A stretch of 12,698 nucleotides of DNA from an uncultured Paraprevotella sp. (GTDB taxonomy: Bacteria > Bacteroidota > Bacteroidia > Bacteroidales > Bacteroidaceae): assembly GCA_900770805.1 (NCBI GenBank), contig CAAGLP010000110.1:1-12698 (forward strand), in the 5' to 3' direction. Under the pieces are notes generated by a model. The model was not told the DNA's origin. It did no database searches and saw only the letters and a list, made by a program, of their open reading frames with translations. The translations under genes and the position numbers were made by a program. Shown piece by piece: positions 6,351-11,559 of the stretch (position 1 is its first letter; every line of letters begins with the position of its first letter).

Positions 6351-6608
6351 ATGACGAATGCAGAACTACAGGCGTGTGAGTCCATCAAGGGGATTCATCG
6401 CGAAATGAAGAAGGCGAATGAGCCTAATTGGGAGCAACGACGGTACGAGATTGCCAAGGATTGTCTTGTGGGTATGCTTAGTAATCCTAACATCAAGGCG
6501 GGTGAAATTAGCACTCCGATACTAATCTCTGTCTCGGTACAAGTTGCGGAATTACTGATACATGAACTTAGAACAAAGGAGGACGATAAAAATGAAAAAA
6601 AAGATTAG
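6351..6608 (+). CDS. Small early protein, unknown function (85 aa)
   Basis: A helical protein starting MTNAELQACESIKGIHREMK. It has a central ERxYEIAKDCL-type helix (RRYEIAKDCLVGMLSNPNIK) and a C-terminal helix VQVAELLIHELRTKED. The pattern of a helix, then a short loop of Asn and Pro, then a hydrophobic helix is one I recall from small Bacteroidetes phage proteins of unknown role. Its ATG lies one nucleotide after the ATPase stop, implying coupled translation, and its 3' end overlaps the next gene by 17 nt. No enzyme motif is visible. Confidence 0.75.
   Translation: MTNAELQACESIKGIHREMKKANEPNWEQRRYEIAKDCLVGMLSNPNIKAGEISTPILISVSVQVAELLIHELRTKEDDKNEKKD
6575..6582 (+). promoter_or_regulatory. 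Strong Shine-Dalgarno that fixes the start at 6592
   Basis: AAAGGAGG lies 9 nt before the ATG at 6592. It is unusual here, since most starts in the window lack such a site. It supports the internal ATG over an upstream in-frame ATG at 6562. Confidence 0.7.
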
Positions 6609-6822
6609 AATTGAAGATAGGGGGCAGGATGTCCTTTGGTTTGTAGTCAATGGAGAGGGTATGATTGTTGACGCAGGCCCTTTTCAAGCATCGTTTTGGT
6701 GTGGTAACTATATCCCAAGTGAGATGCTCCGAATAGGGGAACCTTGCCCGATATATATGCCCCGATTTATTTATTATGGGTATTTAATCTACAAGGTCGA
6801 ATCAATAGAGGAAATGACATGA
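6592..6822 (+). CDS. Small early protein, unknown function (76 aa)
   Basis: Starts MKKKIRIEDRGQDVLWFVVN. I use the ATG at 6592 because of the strong Shine-Dalgarno just upstream. The protein is beta-rich and aromatic: FVVNGEGMIVDAGPFQASFW, then MPRFIYYGYLIYKVESIEEM. This could be a small beta-barrel or SH3-like fold. The sequence is more AT-rich than the transposition genes. It overlaps the gene before it by 17 nt and the following ATPase gene by ATGA (4 nt), so it is part of the tight operon. I do not recognise the family. Confidence 0.7.
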   Translation: MKKKIRIEDRGQDVLWFVVNGEGMIVDAGPFQASFWCGNYIPSEMLRIGEPCPIYMPRFIYYGYLIYKVESIEEMT

Positions 6823-7439
6823 AACAGAAAAGAGCATACAGCCCTGTAGAAATTCAGAACATGAATATTCCCTCCTTCGAATTTGCAGGGGATTGGGAAG
6901 CGTCGCTTGGACGACCTGCAAAGACTGGAACCTGGATTATATGGGGGCACTCGGGGAATGGTAAGAGTTCCTTTGCCATGCAGTTGATTAAGTACCTGTG
7001 CAAGTTCGACCGCGTGATATATGATAGCCTCGAAGAGAGTACAGGAAAATCACTCCAGATGTCGTTGAACCGTCACGGGATGGAAGAGGTAAACCACAAG
7101 TTTTTGATACTGGACCGTGAGCCCATGGACAGACTGAGTGAGCGTCTTAGCCGAAAGCGAAGCCCTGGTATAGCAATCATCGACAGTTTTCAATACTCTG
7201 GGCTCTCGTATCAAGGATATAAAGACCTCAAAGAACGGCATGCCAACAAACTGCTGATATTTATCAGCCACGCTGAGGGGATGCGACCAGAGGGGAGAGC
7301 AGCCAAAAAGGTGGAGTACGATGCAGATGTAAAGATATTCATTCAAGGGTTCCGAGCCATGTGTAAAAGCCGTTTTATGGAAAAGCCTGGTGTCCCATTC
7401 TTGATATGGGAGGAAGGAGCCGCAAGATACGAACTGTAA
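6819..7439 (+). CDS. RecA-like P-loop ATPase (206 aa)
   Basis: A small ATPase of RecA/DnaB-like fold. Walker A is GHSGNGKS (residues 43-50), preceded by a beta strand (TGTWIIW). The strand-2 acidic motif is YDSLEES (68-74), a usual place for the catalytic glutamate in RecA-like ATPases. Walker B is IAIIDSFQ (118-125), and FISHAEG (148-154) sits at the sensor strand. There is no helicase C-terminal extension. It probably supports phage DNA replication or recombination, perhaps remodelling DNA or loading a host factor; that is inference. I place the start at 6819, where ATGA overlaps the previous stop; the frame runs back to 6744 through sequence already coding in another frame. A second ATPase besides the MuB-like one is a notable feature of this operon. 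Confidence 0.82.
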   Translation: MKQKRAYSPVEIQNMNIPSFEFAGDWEASLGRPAKTGTWIIWGHSGNGKSSFAMQLIKYLCKFDRVIYDSLEESTGKSLQMSLNRHGMEEVNHKFLILDREPMDRLSERLSRKRSPGIAIIDSFQYSGLSYQGYKDLKERHANKLLIFISHAEGMRPEGRAAKKVEYDADVKIFIQGFRAMCKSRFMEKPGVPFLIWEEGAARYEL

Positions 7440-7441
7440 CC

Positions 7442-7621
7442 ATGGAGAAGAATTTGAAACGCCGGGCAAATCTGCTGTATCGTCTCCGCAAGAAGGGTGT
7501 GAGATGCAATACCAAGGTTCGTGAGATAAGTTTCCCTTATGGCGAGGACCCTGACCGAGTGGTGCAGATAAAGCGGTTGAGAGAAGAGTATAATTTTAGT
7601 GTTCAATTTGAAATAGTATGA
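7442..7621 (+). CDS. Small basic protein, unknown function (59 aa)
   Basis: Starts MEKNLKRRANLLYRLRKKGV with a strongly basic first helix, then REISFPYGEDPDRVVQIKRL and a beta-like end (FSVQFEIV). The ATG at 7442 is chosen because it follows the previous stop by 2 nt; the frame extends 12 codons upstream. The basic helix suggests nucleic-acid binding, but no family is recognised. It is in the middle of the run of short early genes. Confidence 0.6.
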   Translation: MEKNLKRRANLLYRLRKKGVRCNTKVREISFPYGEDPDRVVQIKRLREEYNFSVQFEIV

Positions 7622-7625
7622 GATT

Positions 7626-7844
7626 ATGAGTGAGTACAAAGGAACAGAGACATTCGGATTGCTGGTGAAGAAACATGAAGCACACAGCATTATTGATGAG
7701 TGGGCCGAGCGCGAAATTCAGAGCGATGTGCTCGTGCGTAGAGCCAAGACCCGAGGTCATGTAGTGATAGAGACGAAGGACGTGATATTTGCCTCGTTCG
7801 TGCAGAAGAATTGGCCGAGTTGTAAGGTAGACATTAAAGAGTAA
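7626..7844 (+). CDS. Small early protein, unknown function (72 aa)
   Basis: Starts MSEYKGTETFGLLVKKHEAH. It has a helix with HEAHSIIDEWAEREI, then a predicted beta segment (RGHVVIETKDVIFASFVQ) and a short basic end. No motif is recognised. It lies 4 nt after the previous gene and 4 nt before the next, with weak Bacteroidetes-style initiation (AGATTATG). Confidence 0.65.
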   Translation: MSEYKGTETFGLLVKKHEAHSIIDEWAEREIQSDVLVRRAKTRGHVVIETKDVIFASFVQKNWPSCKVDIKE

Positions 7845-7848
7845 GGTT

Positions 7849-8016
7849 ATGGACGAGACAATTGAGAACATCATTGAGCATGCTATGGATGAGGTCAAGC
7901 ACTACGGTAACTGCGACCGTTACACCATCCTTGATGAGGTGAGCCGAAGGTTGAGAATGGAGAGTGAGAATGCACTGAAAATGGAGTATTTTATGGAGGA
8001 ACCTGACGATGAGTAG
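7849..8016 (+). CDS. Small acidic helical protein (55 aa)
   Basis: An acidic, helix-forming protein starting MDETIENIIEHAMDEVKHYG, with MESENALKMEYFMEEPDDE at the end. It fills what would otherwise be a gap in the operon. The upstream stop is 4 nt away, and its last 8 nt overlap the start of the zinc-ribbon gene in another frame. No family is recognised. Acidic helical early proteins are sometimes inhibitors of host proteins, but nothing here proves that. Confidence 0.6.
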   Translation: MDETIENIIEHAMDEVKHYGNCDRYTILDEVSRRLRMESENALKMEYFMEEPDDE

Positions 8017-8230
8017 AGTGAAACGGATGGTGGAGCTTCGACCACCAAATTGCGATAGGACGAAAGAGGTACATACCAGCCCAGGGCACTTGTGTGGTTA
8101 TTGCCATGGTGTAGGATATTTCATGAGCCCTTATCGTGATCGAGACGAAGAACCAACCCCTTGCCCCGTTTGTGGCGGTAGCGGACAAGTGGATGCGACA
8201 ATTACCGTCGAGTGGAAACCAAGTAAATGA
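8009..8230 (+). CDS. DnaJ-type zinc-ribbon small protein (73 aa)
   Basis: Two cysteine pairs, C29xxC32HGVGY and C52xxC55GGSGQ, form the repeated CxxCxGxG pattern of the DnaJ cysteine-rich zinc domain, where four Cys bind one zinc. The N-terminus is basic (MSRVKRMVELRPPN) and the C-terminus is short (VDATITVEWKPSK). There is no J domain, so it is not a DnaJ co-chaperone but a free-standing zinc ribbon; such proteins are common in phage early regions and may bind nucleic acid or host protein. It overlaps the gene before by 8 nt and the gene after by 4 nt. Confidence 0.75.
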   Translation: MSRVKRMVELRPPNCDRTKEVHTSPGHLCGYCHGVGYFMSPYRDRDEEPTPCPVCGGSGQVDATITVEWKPSK

Positions 8231-8592
8231 ATAAGAATATGACAAAGGACGATTTTATTTATGTTGATGTGAAAAGACAAAGAGTAGAGTTTAATAGAGG
8301 AACCTCAAAAAGAGAGATAGAAACCGCGCTTCTTGAAATGGCGGATTGTATGAGAACGGGCCTTCTTGCTTATCAAAGAAAAGGTTCATGGGTAGAGGTT
8401 TTCACCAGTGTTCAATTTCTGCAATTCAAGAAACGTATGGTAGAAGGTGCCGCTTTAGTTGACTTTAATGGATTGCACCATAAGGTAATTAGCGAACAAC
8501 CTTTTATGTGTTCTGGCTCTATGTGTGTTCGTACCGTATGTGAGGGTATTGAGGATGTATATGAGTGCTCTGTCTTTAACCCCTTTAAGTGA
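8227..8592 (+). CDS. AT-rich early protein, unknown function (121 aa)
   Basis: Begins with ATG at 8227 (ATGA overlap with the stop before); an alternative ATG four codons later (8239) is also possible. The chain MTKDDFIYVDVKRQRVEFNR leads into a helical segment REIETALLEMADCMRTGLLA, then a beta-rich half with several cysteines (CSGSMCVRTVCEGIEDVYEC). I recognise no motif. The four Cys in CxxxxCxxxxCxxxxxxxxC spacing could bind metal, but the spacing is not standard. It is more AT-rich than the transposition genes, which suggests separate acquisition. Confidence 0.68.
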   Translation: MNKNMTKDDFIYVDVKRQRVEFNRGTSKREIETALLEMADCMRTGLLAYQRKGSWVEVFTSVQFLQFKKRMVEGAALVDFNGLHHKVISEQPFMCSGSMCVRTVCEGIEDVYECSVFNPFK

Positions 8593-8596
8593 AACT

Positions 8597-8866
8597 ATGG
8601 CAAGCATTGAGAGTATAAGAATAGGGCGTACCTGTTTTTGGGAAACTGCACTCTGCTTGACGATGGAAGAGTGTGAGCAGTTGCTTCCTGATATGGAAGC
8701 AGCCCTCAAAAAAAGTGAGAAGAGATATGAGAAGTACCGTGATATCCATGAGGGCGGTGAGGCTACGACTCGACAGCAGGATTTGATGGTAGATGCTGAA
8801 AGTAAAGTGAAAACCCTAACTTCTGTTGTAAACACAATAAAAGAACTGCTTAAAATAAGTGAGTAA
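8597..8866 (+). CDS. Small coiled-coil-like protein (89 aa)
   Basis: Starts MASIESIRIGRTCFWETALC. I choose the ATG at 8597, 4 nt after the preceding stop, over an upstream frame that overlaps the gene before. Residues about 25-89 are a long charged helix (MEAALKKSEKRYEKYRDIHE, then ESKVKTLTSVVNTIKELLKI), likely a helical hairpin or coiled coil. The function is unknown. Its TAATG stop/start overlap with the next gene implies coupled translation. Confidence 0.65.
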   Translation: MASIESIRIGRTCFWETALCLTMEECEQLLPDMEAALKKSEKRYEKYRDIHEGGEATTRQQDLMVDAESKVKTLTSVVNTIKELLKISE

Positions 8867-9282
8867 TGAAACAAGAGGTGACCAATTTTGCACGCTTTTA
8901 TGCGGCATTCAACCAACTTTCGAAGGGAGGTGACAAGGATGAGATGAAACGCCAGCTCGTGCTCCAGTACACCAACAACCGAACAGATAGTCTCCGCGAA
9001 GTGACATATAGCGAGTATTGTGACCTTTGCCGTGGTGTGGAACAGGCTTCGGGGACAACCTTGCGCGAGAACTATATGCGGATAATGCGGCAGAAACGCT
9101 CGGCTGCTCTTCATCAGATGCAACGATATGGAGTGGATACGAGCGACTGGAAAAGGGTGGATGCCTTCTGTCTGGATTCACGGATTGCGGGTAAGGTGTT
9201 CCGCCAGTTGGACGGTGACGAACTGGATGCGCTGACGGTGAAGTTGAGGATTATGAGACGTAAGGCTGAGGAGAAAAAGTAA
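8866..9282 (+). CDS. Mu gp16-like early protein of unknown function (138 aa)
   Basis: The C-terminal half, RSAALHQMQRYGVDTSDWKR followed by VDAFCLDSRIAGKVFRQLDG and ELDALTVKLRIMRRKAE, matches a pattern I know from proteins common in Bacteroidetes Mu-like prophages. Similar architecture is seen in Mu gp16 (DUF1018), where a basic helix precedes a short domain; that assignment is tentative. The N-terminal half has FARFYAAFNQLSKGGDKDEM and ASGTTLRENYMRIMRQKR, both helical and basic. It is late in the early operon, just before a hairpin and the DUF3164 gene. A role in DNA handling is plausible, but no catalytic residues are visible. Confidence 0.7.
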   Translation: MKQEVTNFARFYAAFNQLSKGGDKDEMKRQLVLQYTNNRTDSLREVTYSEYCDLCRGVEQASGTTLRENYMRIMRQKRSAALHQMQRYGVDTSDWKRVDAFCLDSRIAGKVFRQLDGDELDALTVKLRIMRRKAEEKK

Positions 9283-9296
9283 AAACGAAGGATAGG

Positions 9297-9315
9297 GTTG
9301 CGACACCGTCGCAAC
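9297..9315. promoter_or_regulatory. Intergenic hairpin, possible RNA-level control element
   Basis: GTTGCGAC (9297-9304), ACC, GTCGCAAC (9308-9315) is a perfect 8-bp stem with a three-base loop, 14 nt after the previous stop. No T-run follows, so it is not a standard terminator. It may be an mRNA-stabilising or processing element, or a protein-binding site ahead of the A-rich leader of DUF3164. Confidence 0.5.
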
Positions 9316-9360
9316 ATACATAACGAACTAATTTATTAACCAACAAAAAACAAAATCCAA

Positions 9361-10011
9361 ATGGACATTAAAGAAATGGCAAAAGGCATGACCGCCGAAG
9401 AGCGCAAAGCCTTGATGGAGGAACTGAACAAACAGGACCAAGAAGAGAAGAGTAATCGTCGCGAGGCGTATGAGGCGCTACGACGTTCGTTTGTGAACGA
9501 GACAAAGGTCAAGGTGTGTAACCTTGTCGGTGCGGTGAAGATGATCCGTGAATGGCTCGATGCTGAGTCGAAGACATTCCGTGACGTGATGCGCGAGTAT
9601 GGGCACTTGCGCAAGGATGAGCAGTTGAGTTTTACCCTTGTAGAGGGTGACTTCAAACTGGAGGTGCGCAGTAACAAGGTGAAGTGCTTTGATGAGCGTG
9701 CCGATGTGGCAGCCGAGCGTTTGATGGAGTACTTGAAAGGCTTTATCAGTGGGTCTGCGAAAGGTGCTGATGATCCTTTGTATCAGTTGGCGATGTCGTT
9801 GCTTGAGCGTAACCGTCAGGGTGACCTCGACTACAAGAGCATCAGTAAACTCTACGAGCTGGAGAGCAAGTTTGATGAGGAGTATAAGAGTATCATGGAC
9901 CTCTTCCGTGAGAGCAATGTGGTAACGGCCACGGCAATCAACTACTACTTCTGGGAGCGTGACGAAAACAATGTTTGGCATAGGATAGAACCGAGTTTCT
10001 GCCGATTGTAA
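9361..10011 (+). CDS. DUF3164 family protein
   Basis: The length (216 aa) and pattern fit DUF3164, a family found in the early regions of Mu-like phages. Features are a charged N-terminal helix (MAKGMTAEERKALMEELNKQ), a helical core with KVCNLVGAVKMIREWLDAES, an FTLVEGDFKLEVRSNKVKCF beta hairpin, and a C-terminal domain ending in YYFWERDENNVWHRIEPSF. The molecular function of the family is not known to me; the context suggests a part in replication or transposition. The start follows an A-rich leader (AACAAAAAACAAAATCCAA) with no Shine-Dalgarno, usual for Bacteroidetes. It is the last gene before the terminator at 10036-10073. Confidence 0.88.
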   Translation: MDIKEMAKGMTAEERKALMEELNKQDQEEKSNRREAYEALRRSFVNETKVKVCNLVGAVKMIREWLDAESKTFRDVMREYGHLRKDEQLSFTLVEGDFKLEVRSNKVKCFDERADVAAERLMEYLKGFISGSAKGADDPLYQLAMSLLERNRQGDLDYKSISKLYELESKFDEEYKSIMDLFRESNVVTATAINYYFWERDENNVWHRIEPSFCRL

Positions 10012-10035
10012 TTGATTTTGTCGGTCTGTAAAGTG

Positions 10036-10073
10036 AAAGTCCGCTAACTGCTTGGTCGTTAGCGGACTTTTGT
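10036..10073 (+). terminator. Rho-independent terminator of the early operon
   Basis: AAAGTCCGCTAAC (10036-10048) and GTTAGCGGACTTT (10058-10070) form a perfect 13-bp stem around a nine-base loop, followed by TTTTGT. It lies 25 nt after the DUF3164 stop and should end most early transcripts. Confidence 0.92.
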
Positions 10074-10082
10074 GTAATTTTG
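10051..10082 (+). promoter_or_regulatory. Promoter overlapping the terminator, driving the 98-aa gene
   Basis: The -7 element TAATTTTG (10075-10082) matches TAnnTTTG, and CTTG (10051-10054) stands 20 nt upstream as a -33 element. The -33 box is in the terminator loop. The predicted start of transcription is about 10087-10089, at or next to the ATG at 10087, so the mRNA may be leaderless or nearly so. Confidence 0.72.
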
Positions 10083-10086
10083 CAGT

Positions 10087-10383
10087 ATGTGTAAGGGACG
10101 CGATTCAGAACTGATACGGCTTAGGGATGAGAAGCTGTGCCACCGTTATTACTACTGGACGGAGGTGCAGCGCTTGCGTTTTGATGACGCGCTGCGCATC
10201 CTGAGCCGTGAGGAGTTCTTTATCTCAGAAGAGCGTATCATGAGCATCATCCGCAAGATGAGTGGCAAGTTGAAGGATATGCCTCCCGTGGCCGTTCGCA
10301 AGGTGCGCAAGCCTCGCCTCAGTGCCCGCCAACTGGAGTTGTTCTGTGACAGTGGCGGTGATGGTGTGGCCGCGTGGCGTTAA
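10087..10383 (+). CDS. Conserved phage protein, possible middle/late regulator (98 aa)
   Basis: The protein starts MCKGRDSELIRLRDEKLCHR and continues YYYWTEVQRLRFDDALRILS, REEFFISEERIMSIIRKM. The segment from DDALRILS to IMSIIRK resembles a helix-turn-helix (helix, FFIS turn, recognition helix EERIMSIIRK). The C-terminus is basic (RKVRKPRLSARQLELF). I recall very similar proteins near DUF3164 in Bacteroides prophages, with no assigned function. It has its own promoter right after the early terminator and is the last rightward gene, a position comparable to mor or C of Mu, which turn on middle and late genes. That role is inference. Its stop overlaps the stop of the converging gene. Confidence 0.75.
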   Translation: MCKGRDSELIRLRDEKLCHRYYYWTEVQRLRFDDALRILSREEFFISEERIMSIIRKMSGKLKDMPPVAVRKVRKPRLSARQLELFCDSGGDGVAAWR

Positions 10384-10820
10384 TCCATTGCGGACTCATC
10401 GTGGATGTTGAACTCGTAGGTTGTCTCATACACTTTTATTCCCCCCGAGATGGAATAGTCTCTACTCTTTATTCTAACAAGTTCGCTTGTGTTATCTGTG
10501 GGCTCAAAGCATTGCAGTGCTTTGTAGACTTTGTTCGCCAGCTGTATGCGTTCTCTAATCTTTTCGTGTGTTCCCGATGAATAGTGGGTATCATCGTAGC
10601 AGTCAATGGCGAGTCGTGTGGTTATGGTCGTTTCGCTGTTTTGCGCTCCCATCCCGATATCGTCCCAATCAGAGTCCATATTGCCAATCAATACGCACGG
10701 AAAGGTGACCGGGTAGGTGTCCTCATTGAACTCTAATTGGCCATAGTCTTCATCGATGTGTGATAGTTCTGGAACCTCTTGTGCGATGCGTTCCATGATG
10801 GTGATAAGAATGTCTTCCAT
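10380..10820 (-). CDS. Tail-terminator/minor tail-like protein (146 aa)
   Basis: A structural-type protein: an acidic N-terminal helix (EDILITIMERIAQEVPELSH), central strands (YPVTFPCVLIGNM; ETTITTRLAIDCYDD), a helix (EKIRERIQLANKVYKALQCF), and the end KVYETTYEFNIHDE. The final motif, a strand of the VYETTYxFxxHD type after a GALV/LVRIKSR strand, is common in phage tail-terminator and tail-completion proteins of siphophages and Mu-like Bacteroidetes phages. It is the third gene of the leftward virion operon and lies 3 nt after the MuG-like gene. It ends the operon and meets the rightward gene at overlapping stop codons (TTAA, 10380-10383). No terminator is visible for it. Confidence 0.68.
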   Translation of the reverse strand: MEDILITIMERIAQEVPELSHIDEDYGQLEFNEDTYPVTFPCVLIGNMDSDWDDIGMGAQNSETTITTRLAIDCYDDTHYSSGTHEKIRERIQLANKVYKALQCFEPTDNTSELVRIKSRDYSISGGIKVYETTYEFNIHDESAMD

Positions 10821-10823
10821 ACT

Positions 10824-11435
10824 TTATGAATTTAGGATTTTGTATATTTCTTGTTCGTATTTCTCCTCGATCATCGTTGTCAGTTCCTTGCTCGGTCCCA
10901 AGAATTGGCGTTGGGGAATATGCAATTTCTTCTTCTTAGTGAGTGCCATACGCTTCCAGAACTTGGCTTCTGGTGTTTCTTTCGCTTTGGCTGCTCTCCC
11001 TTGTTTGCCTTTCTTTTTGCCTTGAGTGTGCTCTTTGCTTTTACCTGTAGCCTCGCGATATTGTGCCCAAAAGAAATGCTTCATGCGTGGGGTAACTGTG
11101 ATATCACCACCCCAGTTATGGATGGGGGCGTATACGAGGTCGTTTGATACTGTCACTCGAGCATCGCCAGGAATATACTTGATACTTTTATATAGATGCT
11201 TTCGAGAAGACAACAGCGTGCCATAATTGCTCCCAGCCCCACTGCCTTCAGGGCTCAACCGTCTGGATCTGGGCCAAGGGTGTAGGCCATCGTTTACGAA
11301 GCCTCCTTTGCGGAAGTTCTCTTGGAAATGCTCTTTGGCCATCTTGCCTGCAATAACTGGCATTCGCCTATGAGTGAGCGCCTGTATCTCCCTTTTTTTA
11401 TTATTTAGTTGTTTTGAGAACTCTTTTATGTCCAT
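10824..11435 (-). CDS. Phage virion morphogenesis protein, MuG-like
   Basis: Head or tail-completion protein. Features are the N-terminal basic helix from MDIKEFSKQLNNKKREIQAL, the motif EHFQENFRKGGFVNDGLHPW (residues about 35-54), then SNYGTLLSSRKHLYKSIKYI, VSNDLVYAPIHNWGGDITVT and a C-terminal PQRQFLGPSKELTTMIEEKY. The central blocks HFQxNFRxGGF..G..PW, GTLL..R.LxxSI and YAxIHNxGG are the hallmarks of the phage virion morphogenesis (gpG) family. A basic Lys-rich linker (KKKGKQGRAAKAKE) interrupts the C-terminal third. I choose the ATG at 11435; the frame runs open to 11603 only because of the unusual intergenic sequence and the end of the MuF gene. The gene sits 122 nt after the MuF gene and 3 nt before the next. 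Confidence 0.9.
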   Translation of the reverse strand: MDIKEFSKQLNNKKREIQALTHRRMPVIAGKMAKEHFQENFRKGGFVNDGLHPWPRSRRLSPEGSGAGSNYGTLLSSRKHLYKSIKYIPGDARVTVSNDLVYAPIHNWGGDITVTPRMKHFFWAQYREATGKSKEHTQGKKKGKQGRAAKAKETPEAKFWKRMALTKKKKLHIPQRQFLGPSKELTTMIEEKYEQEIYKILNS

Positions 11436-11440
11436 AATCG

Positions 11441-11470
11441 TTGCAGTTACAGAATTTATTACTAACTTTG
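11441..11470 (+). promoter_or_regulatory. Antisense promoter between the MuF and MuG genes
   Basis: On the plus strand, TAACTTTG (11463-11470) matches TAnnTTTG and TTG (11441-11443) lies 19 nt upstream as a -33 element. It faces away from the minus-strand operon and has no plus-strand gene downstream. It would start an RNA near 11475. Confidence 0.6.
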
Positions 11471-11474
11471 CAGT

Positions 11475-11559
11475 GTCCCATTCGCTCATATAGGCTGTCT
11501 CGGCTCGAGGTTTGGGACGTTCGCGTCGGGGGGCTCTTAGGGAGTACCCGACTTTTTTT
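11475..11559 (+). ncRNA. Candidate antisense small RNA, about 85 nt
   Basis: The interval between the plus-strand promoter and the plus-strand terminator is the size of a small RNA. The predicted RNA starts at the left arm of a stem (AGTGTCCCA 11472-11480 with TGGGACGTT 11513-11521; the core GTCCCA/TGGGAC is perfect, the outer pairs include wobbles). The loop carries a smaller CTCG-GCT-CGAG hairpin (11499-11509), and the RNA ends in the terminator at 11525-11559. It contains no plausible peptide. It is complementary to the MuF-MuG intergenic mRNA, so it could control expression of either head gene. The RNA is predicted, not demonstrated. Confidence 0.55.
11525..11559 (+). terminator. Intrinsic terminator on the strand opposite the virion operon
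   Basis: GTCGGG (11525-11530) pairs with CCCGAC (11547-11552), with an inner CTC/GAG pairing (11534-11536, 11542-11544), followed by seven T (11553-11559). The T-run is on the plus strand only, so it ends rightward transcripts. The MuF stop codon on the other strand (11558-11560) overlaps the T-run. Confidence 0.75.

Noticed and set aside
5738..6388. Minus-strand frame of 216 codons
   Set aside because: Antisense of the MuB-like gene, with no recognisable motif.
8009..8230. Annotation as DnaJ chaperone
   Set aside because: Only the CxxCxGxG zinc motif is present; the J domain and substrate-binding domains are absent.
8455..9123. Minus-strand frame of 222 codons
   Set aside because: It overlaps three well-packed plus-strand early genes; the product has low-complexity Ser/Leu stretches and no motif.
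9297..9315. Hairpin as an early-operon terminator
   Set aside because: No T-run follows the stem, and a clear terminator appears later at 10036-10073.
9478..9981. Minus-strand frame of 167 codons
   Set aside because: Antisense shadow of the DUF3164 gene.
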